Positions 1 to 8,607 of a stretch of DNA of 41,584 bases are shown here, piece after piece (within the stretch, counting starts at the first letter, position 1; every line of letters begins with the position of its first letter). The position numbers were made by a program, and so were the translations under genes. Source of the stretch: JBBQXK01 sp038251625 (lineage in GTDB: Bacteria > Pseudomonadota > Alphaproteobacteria > Rhodobacterales > Rhodobacteraceae); assembly GCA_038251625.1 (NCBI GenBank), contig JBBSBE010000020.1, positions 1 to 41,584 on the forward strand. The letters run 5' to 3'. The notes below the pieces were generated by a model. It had not been told where the DNA came from. It was given only the letters and a program-made list of their open reading frames with translations, and did no database searches.

Positions 1-876
1 CGCGCGGCGGCGGCGACGATCACCTGGCTGATGATGATCCTTGGCATCGCGCTGACGGCGGGCATCGCCGGTGGATTTCTTGCCCCCTACAGCCCCGAGC
101 GTCTGGTCACGGTGGTGGCCGTGGTTTGCAGCGGGGCGCTGCTGCTGACGGCGCTGGCCATGGCCGGGGTCGAGGCCGGCGCGCCGACCGCCCCGCCCGA
201 GGCGCGTCCGCAACGGTTTCGCGACGGGTTGGCCGAGGTGTGGGCCGAGCCGCGCGCGCGGGCATTCACGATCTTCGTCTTTCTGTCGATGGTCGCCTAT
301 TTCATGCAGGAGTTGATCCTCGAGCCCTTCGCGGGCCTTGTCTTCGGCCTGACCCCCGGCCAGACGACGCAGCTTTCCGGTGCGCAGAATGGCGGTGTGT
401 TTCTCGGCATGCTGACCGTGGGCATCGCCTGTACCGGCCTGCGGATCGGAAGCCTGCGGGCATGGGTGGCGGCGGGATGCACCGGATCGGCCGCAAGCCT
501 GCTGACGATTGCCGCACTGGGGCAGGCGGGAGCGGGGCCGCTGGTGCCCGCCGTTGTGACGCTGGGCCTTTTCAACGGCATGTTCGCCGTCGCGGCGATC
601 GGGTCGATGATGGAACTTGCCGGGCAGGGGCGTGGAGCGCGTGAAGGCACGCGGATGGGCCTTTGGGGTGCAAGCCAGGCCATCGCGGCGGGGGCGGGCG
701 GCCTGATCGGCGCCGTCGCGGCAGATGGCATGCGGCTCATTCTTCCCGACGCAGGCGCGTTCGGGCTGGTTTTCGTGGTCGAGGCGGGGCTTTTCCTTGC
801 CGCGGCACTTTTGGCAATGCGCGTGATCGGCGGGCGGCAAGCAAGGCCGCATCCGGTTCTGATGGCGGGAGAATAG
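1..876 (+). CDS. PucC-family MFS protein (bacteriochlorophyll/LH assembly), 5' truncated
   Basis: The reading frame is open from base 1, so the N-terminal part lies outside the window; about 291 residues are visible. It is a very hydrophobic protein with several membrane segments. The C-terminal signature MGLWGASQAIAAGAGGLIGA is typical of the PucC/LhaA/BCH2 branch of the major facilitator superfamily, which helps assemble light-harvesting complexes or deliver bacteriochlorophyll. In Rhodobacter a gene of this family (orf428) sits between bchG and bchP, and this gene lies 4 bases before bchP, matching that order. It is probably co-transcribed with bchP and idi. The exact substrate is not known from sequence. 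Confidence 0.85.
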   Translation, partial: RAAAATITWLMMILGIALTAGIAGGFLAPYSPERLVTVVAVVCSGALLLTALAMAGVEAGAPTAPPEARPQRFRDGLAEVWAEPRARAFTIFVFLSMVAYFMQELILEPFAGLVFGLTPGQTTQLSGAQNGGVFLGMLTVGIACTGLRIGSLRAWVAAGCTGSAASLLTIAALGQAGAGPLVPAVVTLGLFNGMFAVAAIGSMMELAGQGRGAREGTRMGLWGASQAIAAGAGGLIGAVAADGMRLILPDAGAFGLVFVVEAGLFLAAALLAMRVIGGRQARPHPVLMAGE

Positions 877-880
877 GACG

Positions 881-2062
881 ATGACGTACGACATATTCGT
901 GGTGGGCGGCGGGCCGTCGGGGGCAACAGCGGCCGAGGATGCGGCGCGCTCTGGCGCCAGTGTGGCGCTTCTGGATCGTGCCGGGCGGATCAAGCCGTGC
1001 GGTGGCGCGATCCCGCCGCGCCTGATTGCGGATTTCCTGATCCCCGAGGATCAGATCGTGGCCAAGATCCAGACCGCCCGCATGATCTCGCCCACGGGCA
1101 GGGCCGTGGATATCCCGATCGAGAACGGCTTTGTGGGCATGGTTGACCGCGAGCATTTCGACGAATTCCTGCGCGTGCGTGCGGCGGCCGCCGGGGCGGA
1201 CCGGCTGACCGGCACCTATCTGCGGATCGAGCGGGATCGCGACGGCACCCATGTTGTCTGGCGTGACAAGGCGACGGGCGAAGAGCGCCGGACGCGCACC
1301 CGCGTGGTGATCGGTGCCGACGGGGCGCGGTCTGCCGTCGCGCGGGACGAGATTCCGGGCGGGCAGAACATTCCCTACGTGATCGCGTATCACGAGATCA
1401 TCGCCGCCCCGCCTGCCAATGCCGATTACGATCCCACGCGTTGCGACGTGATCTATGACGGCAAGATCAGCCCCGATTTCTATGGCTGGGTGTTTCCGCA
1501 TGGCGCGCATGCCAGCGTGGGCATGGGTACGGAAGTGGAGGGCGTGAACCTCAAGGACGCAACCGCCGCGCTGCGCGAAATGTCGGGGCTGACGGACTGC
1601 AAGACGATCCGGCGTGAAGGTGCGCCGATCCCGCTGAAACCCCTGGATTTCTGGGACAATGCAAATGACGTGGTGCTGGCGGGCGATGCCGCCGGGGTGG
1701 TCGCGCCCTCTTCGGGTGAGGGCATCTATTACGCGATGGCGGGCGGTCGGGCCGCGGCAACAGCGGCGGTGGCCTATCTTGCCTCGGGGCGGATCAAGCA
1801 CCTTGCGATGGCGCGCAAGCTGTTCATGAAGGAACACGGCACCGTCTTCCGCGTCTTGCGCTCGATGCAGGACGCCTACTACAAGTCGGACGAACGCCGC
1901 GAACGGTTCGTGAGCCTTTGTCACGACGTGGACGTGCAGAAGCTGACTTTCGAGGCTTACATGAACAAAAAGCTCGTGAGTGCCCGGCCTCTGGCGCATC
2001 TGAAGATCGGGATGAAGAACATCGCCCACCTGACCCGTCTTGTGTCACCGGCCTGGACATGA
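881..2062 (+). CDS. bchP: Geranylgeranyl reductase BchP
   Basis: This 393-residue flavoprotein reduces the geranylgeranyl tail of bacteriochlorophyll a to phytyl at the membrane, using NADPH. The N-terminal FAD-binding fold is visible as GGGPSG at residues 9-14, followed by KPCGGAIPPR around 39-47, a hallmark of this reductase family. A second flavin motif, VVLAGDAAGVVAPSSGEGI, lies in the last third. The ATG at 881 follows the PucC-like gene by 4 bases with an AGGA-like ribosome site. Its stop overlaps the start of idi by ATGA. The order PucC-like/bchP/idi is conserved in Rhodobacter. Plant-type ChlP is the main alternative, but the context settles on BchP. Confidence 0.95.
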   Translation: MTYDIFVVGGGPSGATAAEDAARSGASVALLDRAGRIKPCGGAIPPRLIADFLIPEDQIVAKIQTARMISPTGRAVDIPIENGFVGMVDREHFDEFLRVRAAAAGADRLTGTYLRIERDRDGTHVVWRDKATGEERRTRTRVVIGADGARSAVARDEIPGGQNIPYVIAYHEIIAAPPANADYDPTRCDVIYDGKISPDFYGWVFPHGAHASVGMGTEVEGVNLKDATAALREMSGLTDCKTIRREGAPIPLKPLDFWDNANDVVLAGDAAGVVAPSSGEGIYYAMAGGRAAATAAVAYLASGRIKHLAMARKLFMKEHGTVFRVLRSMQDAYYKSDERRERFVSLCHDVDVQKLTFEAYMNKKLVSARPLAHLKIGMKNIAHLTRLVSPAWT

Positions 2063-2616
2063 ATGCCCCGCTGTCCGCACTGATTGCCGCCTGGGATGGC
2101 GGCATCCTGCAGCCGATGGACAAGCTGGAGGTGCATCGCCGTGGGCTGCGCCATCCCGCTGTCTCGGTGTTCGTGCTGGCGGGCGCGCGGGTGCTGATCC
2201 AGCAGCGGGCGCTGTCGAAATACCACACGCCCGGCCTTTGGGCGAACACCTGCTGCACCCATCCCCATTGGGGGGAAGACCCCGCCGCCTGCGCCGTGCG
2301 GCGTTTGCGCGAAGAACTGGGGATCGCCGGGCTGACGGTGGCCGGGGCAGGGCAGGTTGAATACCGCGCCGAAGTGGGTGGTGGTCTGATCGAGCATGAG
2401 GTGGTGGATGTCTTTACCGCCGTGGCCGATCCATCCCTGCCGCTTTCGCCCAATCCGGCCGAGGTTGCGGCGACGCGCTGGGTGGATCTCTATGACCTTG
2501 CCGCCGAGACCCGGCGCTGGCCCGAGCGGTTTACGCCATGGCTGCGCATCTACCTGTCGGATCACCTCGACATGATCTTCGGCGGTCTGGGGTTGGCGGC
2601 TCAGTCCGGGCGCTGA
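2059..2616 (+). CDS. idi: Isopentenyl-diphosphate delta-isomerase, type I
   Basis: This 185-residue Nudix-fold enzyme interconverts IPP and DMAPP and so balances C5 units for carotenoid and phytyl synthesis. The catalytic cysteine lies in NTCCTHP (residues 63-69), and the Nudix-like helix RRLREELGI follows at 81-89. The start is the ATG at 2059, overlapping the bchP stop by four bases (ATGA). An open frame extends upstream inside bchP but would add non-homologous residues. The 3' end overlaps the convergent bchO by 16 bases. Length fits the short alphaproteobacterial type I enzymes. Confidence 0.93.
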   Translation: MNAPLSALIAAWDGGILQPMDKLEVHRRGLRHPAVSVFVLAGARVLIQQRALSKYHTPGLWANTCCTHPHWGEDPAACAVRRLREELGIAGLTVAGAGQVEYRAEVGGGLIEHEVVDVFTAVADPSLPLSPNPAEVAATRWVDLYDLAAETRRWPERFTPWLRIYLSDHLDMIFGGLGLAAQSGR

Positions 2617-3491
2617 CGTTCGGCCGCGTCGCCTGCGATTGTGGCCAGATACGGCAGGATAAGCGCTGCAGTCTGATCCGGCGCTTCTTCTTGCATCAGA
2701 TGCCCCAGCCCTTCGACGGGAAGGTACGTCGCCTGCGGCATCCGCGCCGCCGCGCGTTCGGATATGGCGGGCGGCACGGTCCGGTCGCCCAATCCCGCGA
2801 TCAGCAGTGTCGGAACCGCGATATCCGGCAGCCGTGCCAGAAATTCGTCCAGCCGCCACTGCGCCATCATGCCCAAGGCGCCCTCTACATGCGCGGGCCG
2901 CGAGACGAGCAGGCGATAGAACTCGATGCCCGCATCGTCGATCCGTGATCCGGTGGACCCGATCAGCGCACGCACCCGCTCGGTCGTGCCCGACATGCGG
3001 GCGAAGAGCGATGGCACGAAGGGGGTCATGCTGAGGGAACGGGCGAGGAAGGGAAACATCATCCCCGCCAGCCCCTCGAAACCGCCGAGTGCGGCATTGA
3101 TCCCGATCACGCCGCTGAGGGGGATGAGTTCCGCAAGACGCAATGCGATCGCCCCGCCCGCCGAATGGCCGATGACGGCAAGCGGCGCCCACCCTTCTTG
3201 CGCGATCAGCGCCGCGATATCCTCGGCCGTGGCGTCAAGGCCGAACCGATCACGCCGACCGGGGCGGGTGAAGCCTTGCCCCGGCAGGTCGAGCGCCACC
3301 ACACGGTAGGTAAGGGCGAGGATCGGCATCAGGCCGCGCCAGGAATGCGTGGCGGCCCCGGCGCCGTGAATCACAAGGATCGTGGGGCCATCGCCCATGA
3401 TCTGCGCGTGCCAGCGGTGCGGCGCGCAGGCGATCACGCGGCTTGCCGCGCGACCTGGCCAGTCAAGGGGCATATCCTCGGGCGCGGTCAT
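2601..3491 (-). CDS. bchO: Alpha/beta-fold hydrolase BchO (Mg chelatase accessory)
   Basis: This 296-residue alpha/beta hydrolase is last in the crtA-bchI-bchD-bchO operon. The nucleophile elbow GHSAG is at residues 108-112 with Ser110, the oxyanion region HGAGAATHSW at 42-51, and a C-terminal EGLGH supplies the His (about 264). BchO is always linked to the Mg-chelatase genes and is annotated as an accessory protein of Mg insertion; its reaction is not established. The start overlaps the bchD stop by ATGA, which implies translational coupling. The 3' end overlaps idi on the other strand. Confidence 0.92.
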   Translation of the reverse strand: MTAPEDMPLDWPGRAASRVIACAPHRWHAQIMGDGPTILVIHGAGAATHSWRGLMPILALTYRVVALDLPGQGFTRPGRRDRFGLDATAEDIAALIAQEGWAPLAVIGHSAGGAIALRLAELIPLSGVIGINAALGGFEGLAGMMFPFLARSLSMTPFVPSLFARMSGTTERVRALIGSTGSRIDDAGIEFYRLLVSRPAHVEGALGMMAQWRLDEFLARLPDIAVPTLLIAGLGDRTVPPAISERAAARMPQATYLPVEGLGHLMQEEAPDQTAALILPYLATIAGDAAERQRPD

Positions 3492-5179
3492 GCGCCAAGC
3501 GCGCTGGACAGCGCCTGCGACAGTTTCCGGGCATCCGCGCGGGGCAGCGCCAGATACGGCGCGGCCATCAGGCCCGCGAGAACCCGCAGCGCGTCTTGCG
3601 GCCGGGTGGCGGTGTCGATCACCAGCGCGGGTGTCGCTGTCAGTGCAAGCGCACGGGCCATCCGCGCGGCTTCCTCGGTCGCGGTCGCGCGGTCGCCGCG
3701 CCCGTCGAGCGCCACGTTCGCCCGTCCGTCCGTCAAGAGCGCGACCGTGGGCGTCATGCCGCGCGCCCGGGCCATCCGCGCCACCTCCATCGCCATCTGC
3801 AATCCCGCCGCCAGCGGTGTGCCGCCGCCACCCGGCAGGCCCGCAAGGCGCCGCTTGGTCTGCACCAGCGAACGCGTGGGGGGTAGCAGCAGCTCGGCCC
3901 CCGTGCCGCGAAAGGCCACCAGCGCCACATGATCGCGGCGCGCATAGGCCTGGGCAAGCAAAAGCTCGACCGCGCCTTTCGCTTCGGCCAGTCGCGCAAG
4001 TGCAGCAGAGCCGGAGGCATCGACGGTAAAGATCAGCAACCGGTCAGAACTTTCCTGAAACCGGCGCAGGCGAAAATCTGACGGGCGGATCAAAAGCCCG
4101 GTGCGATCCGGCGACAGGCGGCGGCGGACCGCCTGCCATGGGGCGGCGGCGCGCAATGTGGCCACGGGGTCGATGCGCGACTGGCCGTCTGGTTGGCCCG
4201 GGGTCGAGGGCAACGGCCGCCCGCGCCGGTTGCCGCGCCGCCGCGCGCCGGTGCCGCTTGCGCCCTTGGCCGCATGCGCCGCGCGCCCCGCTGAGAGCCG
4301 CGCCAAAAGATCGGCGGGCAGCGCGGTGCGCGCGGCTTCAAGCAGAATGTCCTCGGGGATATCAAGACGGTCGGGATCGGGCGGCGGGCTTTCGCTATCC
4401 TCGCCGGGGTCGGGCGGGGGTGGCTCGGGGGCGCTTTGAGGTTCTTCCTCTGCCTCGGGCATGGTCGTTGCACGGTGCGCCAGCACCAGACTGGCGGCCA
4501 GTTTCAGATCGGGATCGCCCACCTCTTCCGCCCCTCGCCAGGCGGCAAAGGCGCGGGCGGCGGCCAGCGCGAAACGGGGCGCGCGCAGGCTGTCGATGCC
4601 AAGCGTTGCCGCCGTTTCCACCACCGCTTCCAGTGTGCCGTCCGGCAGTGTCACGTTCGCCAGACGGTCGCGCGCTTCAGCCAGCCGCACCGGATCGAGC
4701 CGGATCGCGCGGCTTGCCTGCCAGCCGATCGCGTCAAGGTCGAGGAACAGCCCCAACCGCTCGGTCAACGCGGGCGGCGCCGTCTCGTCGGCCTCGACAC
4801 CTTCATCCAGCGCGATCACCGCGCCCGCGCCGGTATCCAGCCATTGCCCCAGCCGCACGGCAAGCCCCGGGGGGCAGCGTTCCGCCATGGTCAGGATGAC
4901 GGCCGGATTAGTGGCCAGCACCCCCCGGCTTTGGACCGCGCGGCCTGCGGCAAGGCTTGCCGAAAGGTCGATGCCGCCAAAGAGCGCCTCATCGCTGACC
5001 GAAGGGGGCAACTTGCGGATGGGCAGGGGCAGGGCGGTCAGCGCGCTGACGAACCGTTCGCGCACCCCGCCCGCCCGGGCGCGCAGCCAAAGGCCGCCAA
5101 GGCCATGCGGATCGACCGCCAGAAGCGTCAGTGCCGCCTCCGCCCGCGCCCAGGGCAGAAAGGCCGCCGGTGCGATCAT
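3488..5179 (-). CDS. bchD: Magnesium chelatase subunit BchD
   Basis: This 563-residue subunit forms the BchI-BchD AAA+ motor that drives Mg insertion into protoporphyrin IX by BchH. It shows the three expected parts: an N-terminal AAA+-like region without a good Walker A, an acidic proline-rich linker (about 241-275), and a C-terminal von Willebrand A domain with the MIDAS motif DASGS at 387-391. The start overlaps the bchI stop (ATGA) and the stop overlaps the bchO start. bchH is not in this window. Confidence 0.95.
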   Translation of the reverse strand: MIAPAAFLPWARAEAALTLLAVDPHGLGGLWLRARAGGVRERFVSALTALPLPIRKLPPSVSDEALFGGIDLSASLAAGRAVQSRGVLATNPAVILTMAERCPPGLAVRLGQWLDTGAGAVIALDEGVEADETAPPALTERLGLFLDLDAIGWQASRAIRLDPVRLAEARDRLANVTLPDGTLEAVVETAATLGIDSLRAPRFALAAARAFAAWRGAEEVGDPDLKLAASLVLAHRATTMPEAEEEPQSAPEPPPPDPGEDSESPPPDPDRLDIPEDILLEAARTALPADLLARLSAGRAAHAAKGASGTGARRRGNRRGRPLPSTPGQPDGQSRIDPVATLRAAAPWQAVRRRLSPDRTGLLIRPSDFRLRRFQESSDRLLIFTVDASGSAALARLAEAKGAVELLLAQAYARRDHVALVAFRGTGAELLLPPTRSLVQTKRRLAGLPGGGGTPLAAGLQMAMEVARMARARGMTPTVALLTDGRANVALDGRGDRATATEEAARMARALALTATPALVIDTATRPQDALRVLAGLMAAPYLALPRADARKLSQALSSALGA

Positions 5180-6192
5180 CCCGGCAGCACCTCGTCCAGC
5201 AGGCGCGCGACGCGCACGCCCGATCCGGCCTCGTCCAGCGGATCGCGGCGCAGACGGTGGCGCAGCGCCATCGGCGCCACCGCGCGCAGATGGGCGCGGG
5301 TCAGGGATGTATCACCCTCGAACGCCGCAATGGCGCGACCGGCGCGCAGCAGCGTCAACTCGCCGCGCAGACCGTCCGATCCAAGGGCAATGCAGAGCGC
5401 TGCGCAATCTTCCAGCGCCGCGTCAGGGGTTTCCATCCCGGCAAGCAGGTCGCGGGCCTTCAGGATCTTGCGGCGCAGGGTGGCATCCTTGGCCTGCCAC
5501 GTCTTGAGAAAGGCCTCGCGATCACGATCGTAGGCGTCGCGGCGGCGGATGACTTCCACCCGGGTCGCCACATCGCGGGGGCTGGTGACATCGACCGACA
5601 GGCCGAAACGATCCAGCAGCTGCGGGCGAAGTTCGCCCTCTTCGGGGTTGCCCGACCCCACCAGCACGAAGCGCGCCGGGTGCCGGATGGAAAGCCCCTC
5701 GCGTTCCACCACGTTCTCGCCCGATTGTGCGACGTCGAGCAGCAGGTCCACGATGTGATCCTCCAGCAGGTTCACCTCATCGATATAAAGGTATCCCCGG
5801 TTCGCCCGCGCCAGAAGCCCCGGCTCGAACGCCTTTTCCCCCCGCGTCAGCGCGCGCTCGATATCCAGTGCGCCCACCACGCGATCCTCCGTCACCCCCA
5901 GTGGCAGGTCGATCACGGGCGTCGGGCGGGTGATGATCTTGCGCCGGGGCACATCGGCCCAGTCCGGCACCATCTCGGGCAGGGGGGAATTCACCGGGCA
6001 CCCCTCGACCGCCTTGATCGGGGGCAGAAGTCCCGCAAGCGCGCGCACGGCGGTGGATTTCCCCGTCCCCCGGTCGCCAAACACAAGCACGCCGCCGATG
6101 CCGGGGTCGATCGCGGTCAGCACCATCGCAAGTTTCATGTCTTCCTGGCCCACGATGGCCGAGAAGGGGAAAGGCGTATCGGTCGGGGTCAT
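5176..6192 (-). CDS. bchI: Magnesium chelatase ATPase subunit BchI
   Basis: This 338-residue AAA+ ATPase is the motor subunit of Mg chelatase. Walker A is GDRGTGKS at residues 39-46 and Walker B is YLYIDEVNLL. The C-terminal part holds the helical lid typical of BchI. The start is the ATG at 6192, which overlaps the crtA stop by ATGA and gives the family N-terminus (PFPFSAIVGQ). An open frame continues 20 codons upstream but lies inside crtA. With bchD and bchO it forms a translationally coupled operon behind crtA. Confidence 0.96.
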   Translation of the reverse strand: MTPTDTPFPFSAIVGQEDMKLAMVLTAIDPGIGGVLVFGDRGTGKSTAVRALAGLLPPIKAVEGCPVNSPLPEMVPDWADVPRRKIITRPTPVIDLPLGVTEDRVVGALDIERALTRGEKAFEPGLLARANRGYLYIDEVNLLEDHIVDLLLDVAQSGENVVEREGLSIRHPARFVLVGSGNPEEGELRPQLLDRFGLSVDVTSPRDVATRVEVIRRRDAYDRDREAFLKTWQAKDATLRRKILKARDLLAGMETPDAALEDCAALCIALGSDGLRGELTLLRAGRAIAAFEGDTSLTRAHLRAVAPMALRHRLRRDPLDEAGSGVRVARLLDEVLPG

Positions 6193-6914
6193 GCGGCATC
6201 CAGAACAGGCAGGGGGGTGGGCAGGCGGTGCAGGGGATCGCCCCCGCCCCACGCGCCCGATGTGCCCAGAAGGGCGAAACGAGCATAAAGTTCTTCGCGA
6301 AACCAGCCTTCCTCGCGCACGGCGCGGATCGCGCGGCCATGCGGGCCGTCGCCGCGCGCGAAGTTGGCCATCGTATCGGCATCGGGCCAGACGGAAAAGG
6401 TCACCTGATGCAGCCAGGGCAATTCGCCGATCCCGATCTTGAAGGCCACGTTCGGATCAGCGCCGATGACGGCAGAGATGTCGGGCACGCGGCCCCAGAA
6501 GCGCAACAACGTGCGGGGGCGCAGCGTGGCGCGGGTAAGGGCGGCAAGCGGGCCTTGTGGCGCCGTACCACTGGGCGAGAAGGGCGCTTTCCCGGCCCAT
6601 TTGCCCCGCGCCGAGGCGGGGGACAGAAAGAGCGTCCAATCCTCGTCAGCCCGGTTGCGCCAGCGCTGGTAGACGGGCGAATGGGCCACCCGGTCGCGCG
6701 CGGTGGCCAGATCGGGCCAGCAGGCAAAGATCGCCCAGACGGCCGTGTTCGGACGCGGGGTAAAGCCTTCGCCCGTGCCCGAACCGCACAGCTTCCAGAA
6801 CGTGGCTTCGGGCATGCGCGCGAAAGACAGGCGCGCCGCCCCCATCTGCCCCAGCACCCACAGACGGTCTGCCAATCCGCCAAAGCGGAACAGGCTGAGG
6901 GTGGCAGTCTGCAT
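6189..6914 (-). CDS. crtA: Spheroidene monooxygenase CrtA
   Basis: This 241-residue enzyme introduces the C2 keto group that turns spheroidene into spheroidenone in the presence of oxygen. It is the terminal step of the Rhodobacter carotenoid pathway. The residues LSLFRFGGLADRLWVLGQMG near the N-terminus and the GxGEGFTPRPNTAVWAI segment identify the family. The ATG at 6914 is preceded by GGAG with a 6-base spacer; a TTG one codon upstream is less likely. It is the first gene of the crtA-bchI-bchD-bchO operon, and a perfect PpsR-type site begins 18 bases upstream of the start. Confidence 0.93.
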   Translation of the reverse strand: MQTATLSLFRFGGLADRLWVLGQMGAARLSFARMPEATFWKLCGSGTGEGFTPRPNTAVWAIFACWPDLATARDRVAHSPVYQRWRNRADEDWTLFLSPASARGKWAGKAPFSPSGTAPQGPLAALTRATLRPRTLLRFWGRVPDISAVIGADPNVAFKIGIGELPWLHQVTFSVWPDADTMANFARGDGPHGRAIRAVREEGWFREELYARFALLGTSGAWGGGDPLHRLPTPLPVLDAA

Positions 6915-6931
6915 CAAGCGCTCCGATCAAG

Positions 6932-6949
6932 TGTCACGTCAGATTGACA
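6932..6949. promoter_or_regulatory. PpsR/CrtJ operator, crtA-proximal
   Basis: TGTCACGTCAGATTGACA is an exact TGT-N12-ACA palindrome of the TGTC-N10-GACA subtype. It lies 18 bases from the crtA start on the divergent crtA/crtI region. PpsR (CrtJ) binds this motif under oxygen or light. Assignment is by motif and position. Confidence 0.8.
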
Positions 6950-7018
6950 GCATTTGCAGAGCTTGGAAAGGCGGGATCGGAAATTCGACCGCGACAGATA
7001 CTGCGACAAAAGCCGATG

Positions 7019-7046
7019 TTGTAAATATTTCTGGACAGTCTAGACT
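7019..7046 (+). promoter_or_regulatory. Candidate sigma70-type crtI promoter
   Basis: TTGTAA (7019-7024) and TAGACT (7041-7046) are separated by 16 bases and each match the sigma70 consensus at four of six positions. The -35 overlaps the crtI-proximal PpsR site, so bound repressor would block it. Transcription would begin close to the crtI ATG. This is inference from sequence only. Confidence 0.35.
7020..7037. promoter_or_regulatory. PpsR/CrtJ operator, crtI-proximal
   Basis: TGTAAATATTTCTGGACA is a second TGT-N12-ACA site in the crtA/crtI region, ending 16 bases before the crtI ATG. The gap to the crtA-proximal site is 70 bases. Its sequence closely resembles the reverse complement of the crtD-proximal site at 12713-12730. 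Confidence 0.75.
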
Positions 7047-7053
7047 TTCGCTC

Positions 7054-8607
7054 ATGTTGACAGAACGTGCACCAGACGACTCGTCCCCCTCTCGCGCCGT
7101 GGTGATCGGCGCGGGGCTCGGGGGCCTTTCTGCCGCCATGCGCCTTGGCGCAAAGGGCTATCATGTCACCGTGCTGGACAGGCTCGATCTGCCCGGCGGG
7201 CGGGGATCGTCGATCACGCAAGGCGGGCACCGATTCGACCTTGGCCCGACCATCGTGACCGTGCCGCAGGGCCTGCGCGACCTTTGGGCCACCTGCGGGC
7301 GCGATTTCGATGCCGATGTGGACCTGCGGCCGATGGATCCCTTCTATCGAATCCTGTGGGAAGACGGATCAACCTTTACCGCCCGCCAGTCGACGGAAGC
7401 CATGCGGGCCGAGGTGGCACGGCTGTCGCCGGGTGACCTCAAGGGCTATGACCGGTTTCTGAAAGACAGCGAGGCGCGCTACTGGTTCGGGTACGAAGAC
7501 CTCGGGCGCCGCGCGATGCACCGCTTTGTCGATCTTCTGAAAGTGCTGCCCACCTTTGCCGCGATGCGGGCGGACCGTTCCGTCTATCGCCACGCCGCCG
7601 CACGGGTGCGCGACCCGCGCCTGCGGTTCGCGCTGTCGTTTCATCCGCTGTTCATCGGCGGCGATCCGTTCCACGTGACCTCGATGTACATCCTGGTGAA
7701 CCATCTCGAAAAGGCGTTCGGCGTGCATTGCGCCATGGGCGGGGTGCAGGCGATTGCCAGTGCCATGGCGGGCGTCGTCGAAGGGCAGGGCGGGCGCCTC
7801 GTGATGAACGCCGAGGCGGACGAGGTGCTGGTGCAGGGCGGGCGGGCGCGCGGCGTGAAGCTGACCGACGGCCGGGTGATCCCCGCCGATGTGGTGGTTT
7901 CGAACGCCGACGCGGGGCATACCTATGACCGCCTTCTGCGCAACCAGCCCCGCAAGCGCTGGACGCCCGCGCGGCTGAAGCGGTCGCGCTGGTCGATGGG
8001 GCTGTTCGTGTGGTACTTCGGGACGAAAGGCACCCGCGACATGTGGCCCGACGCCGGGCACCACAGCATCGTCGTCGGTCCCCGCTACAAGGATCATATC
8101 CGCGACATCTTCATCAAGGGGCGCCTTGCCCCCGACATGAGCCTTTATCTGCACCGCCCGTCGGTCACCGATCCTTCTGTGGCGCCGGAGGGCGACGATA
8201 CGTTCTATGCCCTGTCGCCCGTGCCGCATCTCGGCCATGGCGGTGTGGATTGGGAGGCCGAGGCCGAGCCCTACCGCCAACGCGTGCAGACGATGCTGGA
8301 AGAGCGGTTGTTGCCGGGCCTTGGCAAGCACGTCACCGAAAGCCTGACCTTCACGCCTGATACGTTCCGCGACCGCTATCTTTCGCCCTTCGGATCGGGC
8401 TTTTCGATCGAGCCACGGATCCTGCAATCGGCTTGGTTCCGCCCGCATAACGTCAGCGAGGAGTTGCCGGGGCTTTACCTTGTGGGTGCGGGCACGCATC
8501 CGGGCGCGGGGCTGCCCGGTGTGGTGGCCTCTGCCGAGGTACTGGGCACGCTGGTGCCGGATGCACCCGCAATGGCCAACACTCGCGCAAGGCTTGCGGC
8601 GGAATGA
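7054..8607 (+). CDS. crtI: Phytoene desaturase CrtI (neurosporene-forming)
   Basis: This 517-residue FAD enzyme performs three desaturations of phytoene to neurosporene at the membrane. The dinucleotide motif GAGLGG is at residues 19-24, and the C-terminal FAD motif GLYLVGAGTHPGAGLPG is present. Segments such as FALSFHPLFIGGDPFHVTSM match Rhodobacter CrtI closely. The start is the ATG at 7054, the only one that keeps the FAD motif and gives the family length; no Shine-Dalgarno sequence precedes it. Its stop overlaps the crtB ATG (ATGA), and the two form an operon. A three-step product is inferred from the spheroidene gene set. Confidence 0.96.
   Translation: MLTERAPDDSSPSRAVVIGAGLGGLSAAMRLGAKGYHVTVLDRLDLPGGRGSSITQGGHRFDLGPTIVTVPQGLRDLWATCGRDFDADVDLRPMDPFYRILWEDGSTFTARQSTEAMRAEVARLSPGDLKGYDRFLKDSEARYWFGYEDLGRRAMHRFVDLLKVLPTFAAMRADRSVYRHAAARVRDPRLRFALSFHPLFIGGDPFHVTSMYILVNHLEKAFGVHCAMGGVQAIASAMAGVVEGQGGRLVMNAEADEVLVQGGRARGVKLTDGRVIPADVVVSNADAGHTYDRLLRNQPRKRWTPARLKRSRWSMGLFVWYFGTKGTRDMWPDAGHHSIVVGPRYKDHIRDIFIKGRLAPDMSLYLHRPSVTDPSVAPEGDDTFYALSPVPHLGHGGVDWEAEAEPYRQRVQTMLEERLLPGLGKHVTESLTFTPDTFRDRYLSPFGSGFSIEPRILQSAWFRPHNVSEELPGLYLVGAGTHPGAGLPGVVASAEVLGTLVPDAPAMANTRARLAAE

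Noticed and set aside
1824..2453. Long antisense frames opposite bchP, idi and many other genes.
   Set aside because: GC-rich codon bias leaves long open shadows; these lack motifs and start signals while the opposite frames are clear known proteins.
7041..7046. TAGACT with neighbouring bases as an extra PpsR half-site pair.
   Set aside because: Spacing to any TGT or ACA partner does not give N12.
6703..7053. An upstream in-frame extension of crtI reaching into crtA.
   Set aside because: It would cross both PpsR sites and run antisense through crtA; the family N-terminus starts at 7054.
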